This document shows, one piece after another, positions 31,017-43,762 of a stretch of 64,000 nucleotides of DNA. The notes beneath the pieces were generated by a model. That model had not been told where the DNA came from. It worked only from the letters and a program-made list of their open reading frames with translations, and searched no databases. Numbering within the stretch: position 1 is the stretch's first letter; each line of letters opens with the position of its first letter. The stretch lies in the NCBI GenBank assembly GCA_030686995.1, contig CM060680.1:198511322-198575321 (forward strand), read 5' to 3'. The translations under genes were made by a program, and so were the position numbers. The DNA comes from Artemisia argyi (taxonomy: Eukaryota; Streptophyta; Magnoliopsida; Asterales; Asteraceae).

Positions 31017-31659
31017 ATCTCCACCTCCTGTTTCACCAATTTCATCCGAATCTAACCGTACCACTCCAGCTCAAGTTCCGAAGTCTACTTACCAAGTCGG
31101 CGGAACATCTACATCTACACATATGTTCGTGAACTCTGCTCAATACGAAATCTACTCTTTGAAACAAGCCCTCAACCTAACCCAACTCAAAGTTCAAAGC
31201 ATGGCAAGTCAAATGAACGAATATATATCCAAGGTAAATTCTGCTAAAATGGATGCCATGAATGCTCGAGATGACCTCCATTGGTTTAAGCTTGACATGA
31301 GCTATGTCAAGAGGGACTTGACTCATCTTGGGGAAATAGTCTTAAATCCCTTGACCGGTTTGGATGATGTCAAGGATAGACTTACATTGGTTGAGCGGGC
31401 CCAAGAACAAGATGCGGCACAAATTCACAAGCTACTTAACCGCCTAAATACCGCAGAAATCCGGTTGGATGTTGCTAACTTTGACCGATATCAACTTAAG
31501 AATGATTTGTGTGGAATGCAATCTCAAATGATTGCCATACAACAAAGGCTATACCAAAAGGATGTCAAAGAATACCGTCCCAATGATAGTGTGGACGTGT
31601 TAGCAACATACGGAAATAAAAATCCGTCCGGACTACAACAACCTCCCAACCGATGTTAG
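31017..31659 (+). pseudogene. Tekay-associated upstream ORF, C-terminal part
   Basis: The frame is open from the SIRE boundary (PPPVSPISSESN...) through MFVNSAQYEIYSLKQALN at 31123 to TAG 31659, about 213 codons. It is a mostly helical protein with heptad-like Leu and Ile spacing and no recognised domain. It lies before gag in the element's leader. The N-terminus was removed by the deletion at 20375 and by the SIRE insertion. It may be an additional Tekay ORF or an earlier gag-like domain. Confidence 0.55.
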
Positions 31660-31943
31660 ACTAGTGTTATAGTACTAGTTATCTTTTGTACTAATCCATG
31701 TAATAGCGATAGTAGAAACGTTGTAATTGTTAAGCTGATAGTATCAGTTAGTAAGTTTTGAAGAAACTTGTAATAGGTTTCGATTTTGTAAATCAATCAA
31801 CGTTATATGAATAAAACTCTTGTTTTATATACTATCATGTGTTATGCTTTTAAGTTTCAACATTATTATCCTATCATTCTTATCAAAAATTGCGCTCATT
31901 TCACAACTCTCTAATTACGATGTATCTTTTGAACAATAGAATC
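31660..31943 (+). other. Tekay leader between upstream ORF and gag
   Basis: AT-rich non-coding stretch with several short repeats of ACTAGT and TTGTAAT. An upstream in-frame ATG occurs at 31920 before the likely gag start. No other feature is visible. Confidence 0.5.
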
Positions 31944-34900
31944 ATGGCGCCAAAGAAGAAGACACCACCAGCAATGAGTCAAGCTGCTATTCGCAAACTA
32001 GTTAAGGACAGTGTCAACGCAGCACTCACAACGGAACGAGCAGCCGTAGCTGCAGCAGCTGCCGAAGCCGCCACAGCTGCTGGTGCTGCAGCAGCCGTTG
32101 ATGATGCTACAGCTACTGATGCTGCAGCAGCCGCTGAAGCCGCCACTGCTGCGGAAGTTGCTATAGCTGCAGAAGCTGCCCGAATTGCCAGCCTTAACAT
32201 TGGAGGACCAAACCCAACTACCCCTCCGGTGACAAATGTTGCTTCAGTACCAAAGGGTTGCTCATTCATTTCCTATTTGAAATGCGAACCCATAAAATTC
32301 AAGGGTACTGAAGGAGCTGTAGGTTTGACCCGCTGGTTTGAAAAAGTGGAATCGGTATTTTTGGTCAGCAAGTGTACTGAGAGTGATAAAGTTCAGTATG
32401 CCACGAGTACTCTGTTGAATGAGGCATTATCATGGTGGAATTCAATAGCTCAACCAATGGGCATTGAAAATGCTTATAAGATTACTTGGGCTAATTTGAA
32501 GACAATGATGATCAAAGAGTACTGCCCCCGCAGTGAAATGCAAAAGTTAGAGGTAGAATTCTGGGATCATTCTGTTAAGGGAAATGACATCATAACCTAC
32601 AACCGTTGATTCCAAGAATTGAGGATACTGTGTCCAACAATGGTTTCCACAAAAGAAAAATTGTTGGAACGGTATATTTGGGGACTTCCATCAAGTATAC
32701 AAGGGAATGTAACTTCAGCAAATCCCAAGGAACTTGATGAAGCTATGCGGATGTCTCGCAGCCTCATAGATCAAGTGGTGCGTACAACAGAAACCCGGAA
32801 ACAAAACAACACCAACAACACCAACAATACCAATAACACCAACAACTCCAACTACCGTAACAACAATAACAATAGGAACAACAACAACAAGCGACCATGG
32901 GATGGTAACCGTGGAATTAACAACAACAACCAAACCCGAAACAACAACCACCACAATCAGCAGAACAAAAGACAAGAAGCCGCGATGGCTTATGTTGCTG
33001 CACCAGCCGGAGGTAAATACGTTGGTACTCTACCACAGTGTACCAAGTGCAACTACCACCATGCAGGTCCCTGCCCGGCCAAGTGCAACAAGTGTCAAAA
33101 GCCCAGACATCTTGCCAAGGATTGTAGAGGCAAGGGTGTAGCTACTGGGGCTAATACTCAGCCAATAGTTACATGTTTTGGGTGTGGTGAAAGGGGACAC
33201 TTCAAGAACAACTGTCCACAAAACCAAGGACCGCAAGGCGGAGGTGCTCGCGGTAGAGCCTATGTCATGGGAAATGGAGAACCACACCAGGACCCGAACA
33301 TGGTTACCGGTACGTTCTTACTCAATAACATTCCTGTTAAAGTCTTATTCGATTCTGGTGCTGATATGAGCTTTATATCTACTAGAATTGCGCCTTTACT
33401 TGATATTCCATCAATCACTTTAACCACTTGTTATAGTATTGAACTAGCTACCGGTGACTTAGTAAATACTAATACCGTAATCCCAAACTGTACCCTTAAT
33501 CTCTTAGACCACCCCTTTAACATCAATCTTATGCCAATCGAACTCGGAAGTTTTGATGTTGTTATTGGCATGGATTGGTTGTCTAAACATCAAGCTAACA
33601 TAATTTGTGGTGAAAGAGTTGTGCACATTCCATGTGACAATGAAACTTTGATCATTCGTGGTGATCAAAGTGGAACTCGAATAAACATCATCTCATGTAT
33701 CAAAACCATGAAGTACATTGAGAAAGGATGTTATGCTTTCCTAGCCCACGTAACCGAAAATAAATCCGATGAAAAACGTCTCGTAGATGTTCCTATTGCC
33801 CGTGAGTTTCCTGAAGTCTTTCCAGAAGATTTACCCGGACTACCACCAAATCGTCAAATAGAATTCAGAGTTGATTTAATACCAGGAGCGGCGCCAGTTG
33901 CCCGCGCACCATACCGGCTAGCACCTTCAGAGATGCAAGAGCTATCAAATCAATTACAAGAACTTTCGGACAAGGGATTTATTCGACCCAGTTCCTTACC
34001 TTGGGGAGCTCCAGTTTTATTCGTGAAAAAGAAAGATGGGTCATTACGAATGTGTATTGACTATCGTGAACTAAACAAATTAACCATAAAGAACCGATAC
34101 CCACTACCAAGAATTGATGATTTATTCGATCAATTGCAAGGTTCAACCTATTACTCAAAAATTGACCTACGGTCAGGTTACCATCAAGTTAGAGTTCGTG
34201 ATGAAGACATTCCAAAAACAGCCTTTAGGACACGATATGGTCACCATGAATTCCAAGTGATGCCATTTGGGTTAACTAATGCACCGGCAGTATTCATGGA
34301 TCTCATGAATCGAGTGTGTAAGCCATATTTGGACAAATTTGTGATCGTATTCGTAGACGACATTCTCATATATTCCAAAAACGAAGAGGAACACAAAGAA
34401 CACCTGAGAACAATTTTAGGACTACTCAAGGAAGAGAAATTGTATGCAAAGTTTTCCAAATGTGAATTTTGGATTCAATCAGTACAATTCCTTGGGCATG
34501 TGATTGACAAGACCGGTTTACATGTCGATCCCGCTAAAATTGAAGCTATCAAAAATTGGCCAACACCTACCACACCTACAGAAATTCGTCAATTTCTGGG
34601 ACTATCCGGGTATTACCGAAGGTTTATTGAAGGATTTTCCTCAATAGCAAAATCTTTGACTAAGCTAACTCAGAAAAACAAGAAATACGTGTGGAATGAA
34701 GACGAAGAAAAAGCTTTCCAAACCCTCAAACAGAAACTTTGTAGTGCTCCTATCCTAGCATTGCCAGATGGGATCGAATATTTTGTAGTCTATTGTGATG
34801 CATCGCACCAAGGTTTAGGTGCCGTGTTGATGCAACGTGATAAAGTCATGGCTTATGCTTCAAGACAACTCAAGGTTCATGAAGAAAACTACACCACTCA

Positions 34901-36641
34901 TGACTTAGAGTTAGGAGCTGTAGTCTTTGCACTAAAAATCTGGAGACACTATTTATACAGTACTAGATGTACTGTGTACACCGATCATAAAAGTCTACAA
35001 CACATTTTAAACCAAAAAGAACTAAACATGAGGCAACGTCGTTGGTTGGAATTACTAAGTGATTATGACTGCGGCATTCGTTACCACCCAGGAAAGGCAA
35101 ACGTAGTAGCCGACGCCCTGAGCCGAAAAGAACGGGTTAAACCACTACGAGTCCGAGCCTTAGTTTTAACCATAAATTCAAACTTTCCTACTCAAATCCT
35201 TCACACTCAAGCTGAGGCGGTGAAACAAGAAGACATCCAAAAGGAAAAGTTGGATGGCATGATACAAAAGAAATTTGAAACCCGTTCAGATGGAACTCTA
35301 TGCTTCCAAGGTCGAAGTTGGTTACCACTTTATGGTGGCCTACGAGACTTGATCATGCATGAATCACACAAGTCTAAATACTCCATACATCCAGGATCTG
35401 ATAAGATGTATCATGATCTTAAGTTACTCTATTGGTGGCCGAACATGAAAGCCGACATTGCAACATATGTTAGCAAATGTCTTACCTGCTCCAAAGTAAA
35501 AGCCGAACATCAAAAACCATCCGGTCCATTGCAACAACCAGAGATTCCTATGTGGAAATGGGAAAGAATTACTATGGACTTCATTACCAAGCTCCCAAAG
35601 ACATCAAGCGGTTATGACTCCATCTGGGTCATAGTTGATCGTCTCACAAAATCCGCACACTTTATACCAATCAAAGAGACTTACAAAATGGAACAACTAA
35701 CTCGACTGTACGTCAAAGAAATAGTCTCAAGACATGGTGCACCAATATCCATCATATCTGACCGAGATGGTAGATTTACTTCCAATTTCTGGCAGTCACT
35801 CCAAGACACCTTTGGAACAAATCTAGACATGAGTACAGCGTACCATCCTCAGACCGATGGTCAGAGTGAACGAACCATTCAAACACTTGAAGACATGCTT
35901 CGAGCTTGTATAATAGATTTTGGAAAAGGATGGGATACTCATCTACCATTAGTCGAATTTTCCTACAACAACAGCTATCATACAAGTATTAAAGCAGCTC
36001 CATTTGAAGCACTTTACGGTCGAAAGTGTCGTTCACCTGCTTGTTGGGCTGAAGTGGGAGAAGTTCAACTCACTGGACCAAAACTCATACGAGAAACAAC
36101 GGATAAGATTGTACAAATCAAGAGTCGACTACAAGCCGCAAGAGATCGACAGAAAAGTTATGCCGACACACGACGCAGACCTCTAGAATTCCAAGTCGGA
36201 GATAGGGTTATGCTAAAGGTATTGCCTTGGAAAGGTTTGATACGATTCGGTAAACGAGGAAAACTAAACCCAAGATACATCGGACCCTTCAAAATCCTAG
36301 CCAGGGTTGGGCCTGTGGCGTACAGACTTGAGCTTCCATCAGAACTCAGTAGTGTACACCCCACTTTCCATGTATCTAACCTAAAGAAATGCTTATCAGA
36401 TGAATCACTCGTGATTCCACTCGATGAAATTCAACTCAGTGAAGATCTTCAATTTATTGAGGAACCTGTAGAAATCATGGACCGAGAGGTCAAACAACTC
36501 AAGCAAAGCCGTATTCCAATTGTCAAAGTTCGTTAGAACTCACGATGTGGTCCTGAATACACATGGGAACGAGAGGACTAGATACGTAAGAAATACCCAC
36601 ATCTTTTTACCAACGAAGCTTCTACTCCCAACGCAAATTGA
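31944..36641 (+). pseudogene. Tekay gag-pol polyprotein with three premature stops
   Basis: ATG 31944 (MAPKKKTPPAMSQ) is the likely start, followed by an Ala-rich stretch and the capsid core (LKCEPIKFKGTEGAVGLTRWFEKVESVF, ALSWWNS). TGA at 32607-32609 interrupts gag. An Asn-rich region (32800-32960), two zinc knuckles (the second [14 protein letters not shown], about 33175-33216), protease [12 protein letters not shown] (DSG at 33351), RT with FVDDILIYS (about 34350-34376), RNase [12 protein letters not shown] (about 34797), the integrase zinc finger and DDE core ([28 protein letters not shown]) follow in one frame. TAG at 36534-36536 and 36579-36581 fall in the C-terminal chromodomain-like tail, and the frame then ends at TGA 36641. 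The order and tail are those of Tekay chromoviruses. Defective. Confidence 0.9.
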
Positions 36642-36660
36642 TCTCCGGGACGGAGCTCTC

Positions 36661-36675
36661 ATATGGGGTGGAGAC
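36661..36675 (+). other. Polypurine tract of Tekay element
   Basis: ATATGGGGTGGAGAC lies directly before the LTR start TGTAACA. Confidence 0.75.
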
Positions 36676-39600
36676 TGTAACAATTCGCAATTTCAGGTTA
36701 ATTACTATTCCCGGAAAATTTCATTATTCACTTTTACTATTCATTTTTACGAGTTATTTTCCCAAAATTTTATTTTTTATTTCATATTCTCGAGTGATAA
36801 ATCATTTTCATGACAAATTAAAAGTTTGACACTCGTCAGATCATTTTCGTGAAAGTTATTAAGGAATTACACGTTTTAAGGTAAAACGTCATTCAGAAAT
36901 TCTACGCACAACGAAACTCAACCCCGTTAAGTGACCCCGCATTAGAAAAATGTTTGACACACTCATGATTTATTTAAGAATAAATCATGACTGAGAAAAA
37001 CATGGCCAAAAATAAACCTCGGCTGTGAAAAACAGGAATGTTCAGTTTTAAGCGTTTTTACTCAGCCGTAACCTTAGCCTATACCTGCACTGCGTTTCTA
37101 AGATGATTTGAGTTTTCAAATTATTAGAATAAGTAAACATATATTTCCCTCCTCCTTTGACCAAAAATCATTCCTTGATTTTATAAGTCATTCTTTGATT
37201 TTTAGGTTTACGGTTTGATGTCTAAAAGACATTTAATACCAACCGACACTAGACTGAGCCCAGTCTAGACATTATAAGTCATTTTAATTCATTTATATCT
37301 TATTAGAAAAGTAACATTTTACTTTTCTCAATTTTACGCAATATTCGTACATTTTACGTATTACGCGTTTTAGACCCGTGTTTCCAGTTTTAGCAGGGTT
37401 TTACCACCCAAAATGGAACCTACCACTCATTTTATATTTTATTATGGAGTGTAATGACATGTTTAACAATACTTTCAAGTTCCATATTTTTACGACACCC
37501 GGTTTTACGTTTTGAGGCTTAATCATTTACGATTGGCATTTCCCGGAGTCAAAACTAACCAAATATCTTAGATATTATCATCCAATGCACACCTCACCTC
37601 CCCTAGCTCTTGCAAACCGCCATTAGGGGGGGAGTCACACCCTCATGTGGCTTGATCTCACTCTTGTTGCCTTAGGATGATTACATGTGTTTAACTTGCA
37701 AATAATATCCTAAAATTGTAACCTCCTCAAAGGACTATAAATGCCCCCCCCCCCCTCCCCCCTTTGTTGCCGTCCACACCACACACCAAAACCACACACA
37801 CTTAGCTTTAATCCTTCTAATTTCTAGCAAGATTCAAGAGCAAGTTCAAGGTAAAAACCCTAGTTTGGTCTTAGGTTATCAAAACACTTCCATAACCTCA
37901 TATACTTTGGTGATTTCTCTTGAGTTTGAATCCACTCAAATCACCTCAACTTTCATCATCTCTCTTTCAAGATTACAAGAGTAGAAAGATTGCTTGAAGT
38001 GAAGTGGGTTGAAGCAAGTCTATCAAAGTCCTATCCCTACATGTTAACTTCCTTTCATCTTTGAAAGCCAAAAGTTGTAAGCCAAACCCTAACATGCTTC
38101 TTGTTAAATAATCATGTTCATGTTATTTACATATTATTCATGCTATGTTATATCTTGTATTCATGTCCATGATGTATAAAAGTAAGTAAAACAAGTTATT
38201 GTACATGATTGATAAGACAAGTTAATAAAACAAGTAAACTAGTGACTTTCTTGGTATAACCTGATCAAAATGGTAAAATTATGATATTGGATCATTACAT
38301 ATTACAGTATAGGACTTAACAAGGAAACCATAGCAATTTGAACCACCTAAAACGAGTATACGAGTCAAAAGTTACGCCCATTTGAAGTTACCAAAGATTT
38401 GCGGCAAAACTGCCTAAAATGTTTCTGTGACAGAATATAAAACACGCAAAAAGAGGCCTTTCTGGTCCGTTTCATGAAAAAGTTAAAGCACGAAAGTTGT
38501 CCGGAATCACGTTTTCTTCAAAAACTCAGGAGCACGTCTCCAGAAAATCAATAACGAATGAGATATTTCTCAGTTTCTTAATAGCTATTTACATATTTAT
38601 AAGTCACTATATTATGGTTATACTTTAAAAGGAACAAGAGGTCTTATGACCTATAATCAAGACCACAACCATGGCTAGAGCCAAGATTGAGTCTCATGAC
38701 CATGGAACAAGGACCAAAGGTCATGGCTAGGCCATGACTAAATGACCATACAAACTTACTTAGGCGAAAACATGAAACAAGGAATTGGCGATAACTTGAA
38801 CAAGCAATTTGGATCTACTTCACTTAAAAAGAACCATGAGATAATACAAAGAAAAATGGTCATACAAGACTTATGAAACTTCCCCTAATAACAATCTTCA
38901 TGTAAAAATAAACTTTCCTAAGTTTATTCAAATATCGGACATGTAACTTTTCGGATCAAAACTTATATCTATATATTTTATCAACTACTACAATAGTAGG
39001 GAGCCTCATGTGAGGAGTTCATTATGTAAGCCGTCGAGATAAGTTGTGGATTTACGAATTAAAGTGTCCTGGCTCCTCGAACGCTTACTAACATGACTTC
39101 TGAATTATGTCGGCCCGAACGGTAGTTAACGATATATAAAACATACATGTTTCATGAATCTTTTCTTTCAAAGACTTACACTATACATCATACCACATCA
39201 TGGACTAAATGCAAGATATATATATAGGCACTACTTCATATTCTTTACACAAATCCTAAGTCGCGACATTCTATTATAGGTTGCTCGTAGAAACCTTCAC
39301 GATTCAACCGTTACCTTTACTACTTGCTATCTTACTTAAGGTGAGTTCATAGCCCCACTTTACATTACTTCAATGTTTTACAAACCCTTGGAGGAAATAC
39401 ATGCTACTTTTAAACCGAACATAATGCTTTGAAACTGTATGCTGCCTGATTGTTTTATTATTACTAAGTACCTACCTTGCCAATCCTAGGCCCCTATCAT
39501 GAACCATTTAATCACTAGTATTAGTGAGCGCGAGTATTGTGAATAGGCCTATTGGGATTGACGAATCCCATTTGTTTGTGCAGATTAGTTCAAACGAATG

Positions 39601-40128
39601 CACTATATTTGAACATTAAGTATGACGGCAAAGTACTTACCGGGGCAACAAAACCGCCGATTGATATTGGTACCCGTTAACATATTGGTTGCATAAGCTT
39701 AGTAAATAATAATAACTGTTTTGTTTTCTAACATAAGTATGAGTCTAATTAACTCTTACTACCAACATATTGTGTTCAACCGTTAAACAAACTCTATGAA
39801 TTTCACTCAACCTTTGTGTTGACCTCTTAAGCATGTATTTCAGGTCCATGATAATCAAGAATGGAGCGGAAGGGCAAGTACTAAAGGAAGAAGGCTATAA
39901 ACTACTATGTCATTCGATAAAAACATCAAAGACTTTATATTGATGTATTTTGAAACATGGAACCTTTTCGGGACCTTACTATGTAAACTCTGATATATTT
40001 GAATAAATTCGAATGATAACTCTTTTTAATACGACTCGGTTAGAGATCGTTTTCTATTATTATGACTGTTGTGCCGTCGAGTAACACCCAAGTTGAATTC
40101 CGCTGCATCATGAATTGGGGGTGTTACA
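36676..40128 (+). repeat. Tekay 3' LTR, 3453 bp, complete
   Basis: Begins TGTAACA and ends TGTTACA, which are inverted copies of each other. The TATA box is at about 37736 and is followed by a C-run. The last ~2.9 kb match the interrupted 5' LTR with few substitutions; the first ~550 bp (36676-37226) have no 5' partner here. The element's right flank, GATGG, is LINE coding sequence. Confidence 0.88.
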
Positions 40129-42113
40129 GATGGCCCTTTCATCCTCGATGAGATTATGAATTGGTGTTCTTCTAAGAATAAAGACGCTCTTGTGTTTAAA
40201 GTGGATTTCGAAAAATCATATGACTCGGTGAGGTGGGATTTTCTTGATCATATTCTGGATAAATTTGGTTTTGGATGTAAATGGCGAAAATGGATACAAA
40301 GCTGTCTTAGTTCTTCGAAAGGTTCCATCCTCGTTAACGGGAGTCCGACAAAGGAATTTCTATTTCACAAAGGACTTAAACAAGGCGATTCTCTCTCCCC
40401 ATTCCTGTTCATACTTATTATGGAAACTCTCCATATATCTTTTCAAAGAGTGGTGGAGGAGGGCTTATTTACCGGTTTTAAACTTAATGAATCGGTCACT
40501 ATTTCTCATTTATTCTTTGCATACGATGTTGTCTTCATTGGAAAATGGAATGAAGGTAATATCACTACTCTTACTCATGTTTTGGATTGCTTCCGTCGGG
40601 CTTCGGGTCATAAGATAAATATGAGTAAGAGTAAAATTTTAGGGGTTAATCTGATGGCATCTAAAGTTGAACAGGCGGCTAAAAAACTTGGTTGTAAGAT
40701 TCTTAGCAGGCCTTTTAAATACTTGGGTACTTTAGTGGGAGGTCATATGCACCGTATTGATTCTTGGCAGGAAGTGGTAGAAAAGGTTAGAAGCCGGTTA
40801 TCTAAATGGAAGATGAGAGCATTGTCAATTGGTGGTAGATTCACGTTACTTAAATCGGTTCTCGGGTCTATCCCCATTTTTTATATGTCTATTTATAAAG
40901 CTCCATGTAAAGTTCTTCACGTTTTGGAATCTATCAGAAGGGAGTTCTTTCACGGGCATGATGGTGAAAGTTCTAAGTCTGTTTGGGTGAAGTGGAATTC
41001 GATTTTAACAGCTAAGGAAAAAGGTGGTTTGGGTGTTGCAAGTTTATTCACTTTGAACCGCGCTCTCATGCTTAAATGGGTGTGGAGATTCTTCGTTCAA
41101 CGAGAGTCGTTATGGGCTAGAGTGATCAGAGCAATCCATGGAGAGGATGGTAACATCAGGTCTCATATCAAACATGGTCGCAGCTCTTGTTGGCGCGTTA
41201 TCGTCAACGAGTGCAGTAAGTTGAAGGATCAGGGCGTCGACTTTTTCGAATTTTGTAAGATCAAGGTGGGTGATGGCTGTAATACTAGGTTCTGGAAAGA
41301 TAGGTGGTGCGATGCTGGCATTTTGAAAGATAAATTCCCCCGTCTATTTGCTCTCGAAGTTAATAAGGATGTGTCCATTAAATCGAAAATATTGGCTGAT
41401 AGGTTCCAGAGCTCTTTTCGCCGCGAAGCTAGAGGGGGGGGGGGGGGGGAGAGTATTCTCAGCTTGAAGAAATCTTGAATATTACAAGTAGGGTGTCTTT
41501 AACCCCTCAATCGGACAGATTCATATGGTCCCATGCTAAAGTTGAGAATTTTTTGGTTGCGTCGTTGCATATGAAGATTGATGACATTCGTACTTCTTGT
41601 ATCGGTTCTAAGACGAGATGGTTGAAGTGCATTCCGATCAAAATTAATATTCTCGCTTGGAAAGTTAAAATGGATGCACTTTCGTCTAGGCTTAATTTAT
41701 CGAAACGGGGTATGGAGATTAATTCTTTGAGCTGTCCGATTTGTGATCTTGGAGTGGAATCAACGACGCACTTGTTCTTTGGATGTCGCCTTCTTAACGA
41801 CGTGTATCATAAAATTGCTAGTTGGTGGGATATGTCTTATTCGCGATGTTCTATGTTTGAGGAATGATGGCATTGGCTTCTTTCGATTCGTCTTCCAGCA
41901 AAATTAAAAGAAGTGTTTGAAGGTGTTATCTACATCACGTGGTGGGCTATTTGGGGTTTTCGTAATAAGGCTTTATTCGACAAGACCCAACCTTCCAAGG
42001 AGATGCTTTTTGATAATATTAGGTCTTGGTCTTTCACGTGGTGTAAGTTTAGATGTAAAGCATCGTTTAATTGGTTCGATTGGCTTAAGAATCCGAACCT
42101 TATTATTTTGTAA
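40129..42113 (+). pseudogene. LINE ORF2, reverse transcriptase and zinc-binding half, damaged
   Basis: The frame is open from 40129 (DGPFILDE) through RT motifs FKVDFEKSYDSVRWDF, GLKQGDSLSPFLF and KYLGTLVGG. The catalytic FADD box reads FAYD (40516-40527), so one of the two metal-binding Asp residues is lost. A 16-G run (41434-41449) shifts the frame, and coding resumes two phases later through the zf-RVT domain (IKINILAWKVKMDALSSR, CPICDLGVESTTHLFFGC). TGA at 41865-41867 interrupts this. The last part (ITWWAIWGFRNKALF) ends at TAA 42113. The poly-G shift could be a sequencing error; the FAYD change and the stop are separate lesions. Confidence 0.88.
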
Positions 42114-42161
42114 TCTAGCTCCTTGCTAGCTTATTAATAAAATCGCCGTTCCAAAAAAAAA
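40129..42161 (+). mobile_element. LINE, 3' portion with poly(A) tail
   Basis: This continues the LINE cut at 6124. It ends after TAA 42113 in an AATAAAA signal (about 42135) and a nine-base A tail at 42153-42161. No clear TSD can be matched with the 5' flank. The paralogous host sequence resumes at 42162. Confidence 0.88.
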
Positions 42162-42413
42162 TCTATGTGATTAATTATTTGGTGAAATATGTAAACTGAT
42201 TCGGTATGAGTTGGTGTAGTATTAGTAAGTTTGTTAGATGCTTTTTCTAAAGAATGTACATCAGCATGCTTTTTCAATGTTTGTTTTAGGCTATAAATCT
42301 ATTATCTATGTATTTATGTGGATTTTATCTAGAGAAATGGTTTTTTTTAGTTTGTCTTAGGCTCATTAATCTTTTTTTAAACATGTAATTTTTTTTATAG
42401 ACAAAAAACCCAA

Positions 42414-42497
<84 letters not shown>

Positions 42498-42695
42498 GTA
42501 CCTCCAATAGGGAGGGTTTGTCAGCTTTGTCAGCTACTACCCCATAGAGGGGGTTCGGTTAGTACAACCCCTTTCTTTTGGCAAGAAAATAAAGATGTTG
42601 CTTTTAATGTGCCTACTCACGTTAATCACCAAGATGGTGAGTGTAGATGGCTAGTATTTGAAAAGTTGAGGAAGAAATTTGATGTAAAAAGAAAA
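42162..42695. repeat. Paralogous leader/intron-like segment, copy 1 right part, with (AT)n
   Basis: 42162-42416 resembles 46845-47110 and 62330-62570 (TTTAATTATTTGGT, AAATATGTAAACTGATTC, TTTTTTAGTTTGTTTTAGGC). An (AT)n microsatellite of nearly 80 bases fills 42416-42494. After it comes unassigned sequence up to the MITE TSD. Confidence 0.6.
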
Positions 42696-43340
42696 GGGCA
42701 AATAACCTATTAAAGAATTAAATTTGCTACAAAAGTGAGTTTCATGTACTGAACAAAAAAAAAAATACTTGTCTGAACACTAATGTTGACACTTTTGTCT
42801 TTCTTTAAGTATTATGACCATTTTACCTTTCCAAGTTACATAAATGGTCCCTGTGGGTTTGCGAAAATTGCATCCACCGTCCCTAGGCTATATTACATAA
42901 ATTCCCTGTCGTTTTGAGAAAATTATGTCCACTCTCATTTTTTTCGAATTCTTTTTTTCAATTTTTTTTCAAAATTATTTTTTTTCTGATTTTTTTTAAA
43001 TTCTTTTTTTTTCAAATTTTTTTGTTTGAAATAATTTTTTTTTCGTGACATGTGAAAATAAAATTTGACCGCTTTCTGGTCCGAATCATCAAAAGTGTAA
43101 AACATAAAAGTTGTCCGGAATGATGTTTTACATCAATACTCGTGTGATTTTAACATAAAAATGCAAACAAGGGATGTTTACTATCAAAACTTAAGCGATT
43201 TTCGACGAAATTCATAATTATAAACTCTTGTAAATTTTATGACTTGTGTAAATCATCGAACTTATTTGAAGAAAATGGGGATGAAAACATAAGAAAAAAA
43301 TAATTTCGAAAAAATTCACTTAAAAAAACATAAAATATTC

Positions 43341-43385
<45 letters not shown>

Positions 43386-43649
43386 CTTAAAAAAACATAA
43401 AAAAATTCACTTAAAGATTTTCTAAAAAAATATTACAGAAAAAAAAAATTTGAAAAAAATAAGAATTTCGACAAAAAAAAATGTAAAAAATGATAGGGAC
43501 GGTGGACGCAATTTTCTCTAAACAACAGGGACCATTCATGTAATTTAGCCAAAGGACGTTGGATGCAATTTTCAAAGACAAGTATTTTTTTTTTCAATAC
43601 ACGGAAGTGATTTTTGTGGCAAGTATAGTGTTTAATAGGTTATTTGCCC
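42696..43649. mobile_element. Mutator-type MITE with 9-bp TSD
   Basis: Ends are GGGCAAATAACC (42696-42707) and GGTTATTTGCCC (43638-43649), inside long imperfect inverted arms of at least 170 bp. The perfect 9-bp direct repeat AAAAGAAAA lies at 42687-42695 and 43650-43658. Long TIRs with a 9-bp TSD define Mutator-like elements. The 954-bp body has no ORF and contains T- and A-rich tracts, including about 32 A at 43351-43382. Confidence 0.88.
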
Positions 43650-43762
43650 AAAAGAAAAATTAAAGAGAAATAAGTTGCATCCAAATTTATGGGTGTAGAT
43701 AGGAAGTTTTATGATTGTTCAAGTAAAAAAAAGTGGACCAAAAAAGAATCAATCCCTTTTAC

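Larger units (their letters stand above)
6125..40128 (+). mobile_element. Tekay-like Ty3/Gypsy chromovirus, nested and internally deleted
   Basis: The element has long LTRs: 3' copy 36676-40128, 3453 bp, beginning TGTAACA and ending TGTTACA. Its gag-pol order is gag, protease, RT, RNase H, integrase and a decayed chromodomain tail, as in Tekay/Del. The 5' LTR lacks its first ~550 bp, and its left edge is a deletion junction with the LINE. Two later insertions disrupt it: the tandem non-autonomous element in the 5' LTR (8892-20239) and the SIRE-like element (about 20379-31016). The PBS and the first part of the internal region are gone. The right flank after the 3' LTR is GATGG, but no matching TSD survives on the left. 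Confidence 0.87.

Noticed and set aside
31979..32269. Minus-strand Ala/Ser/Val-rich frame opposite Tekay gag
   Set aside because: Shadow of the GC-rich Ala-repeat codons of gag on the plus strand.
42325..42507. Minus-strand frame rich in Ile-Tyr
   Set aside because: It is a translation of the (AT)n microsatellite at 42416-42494.
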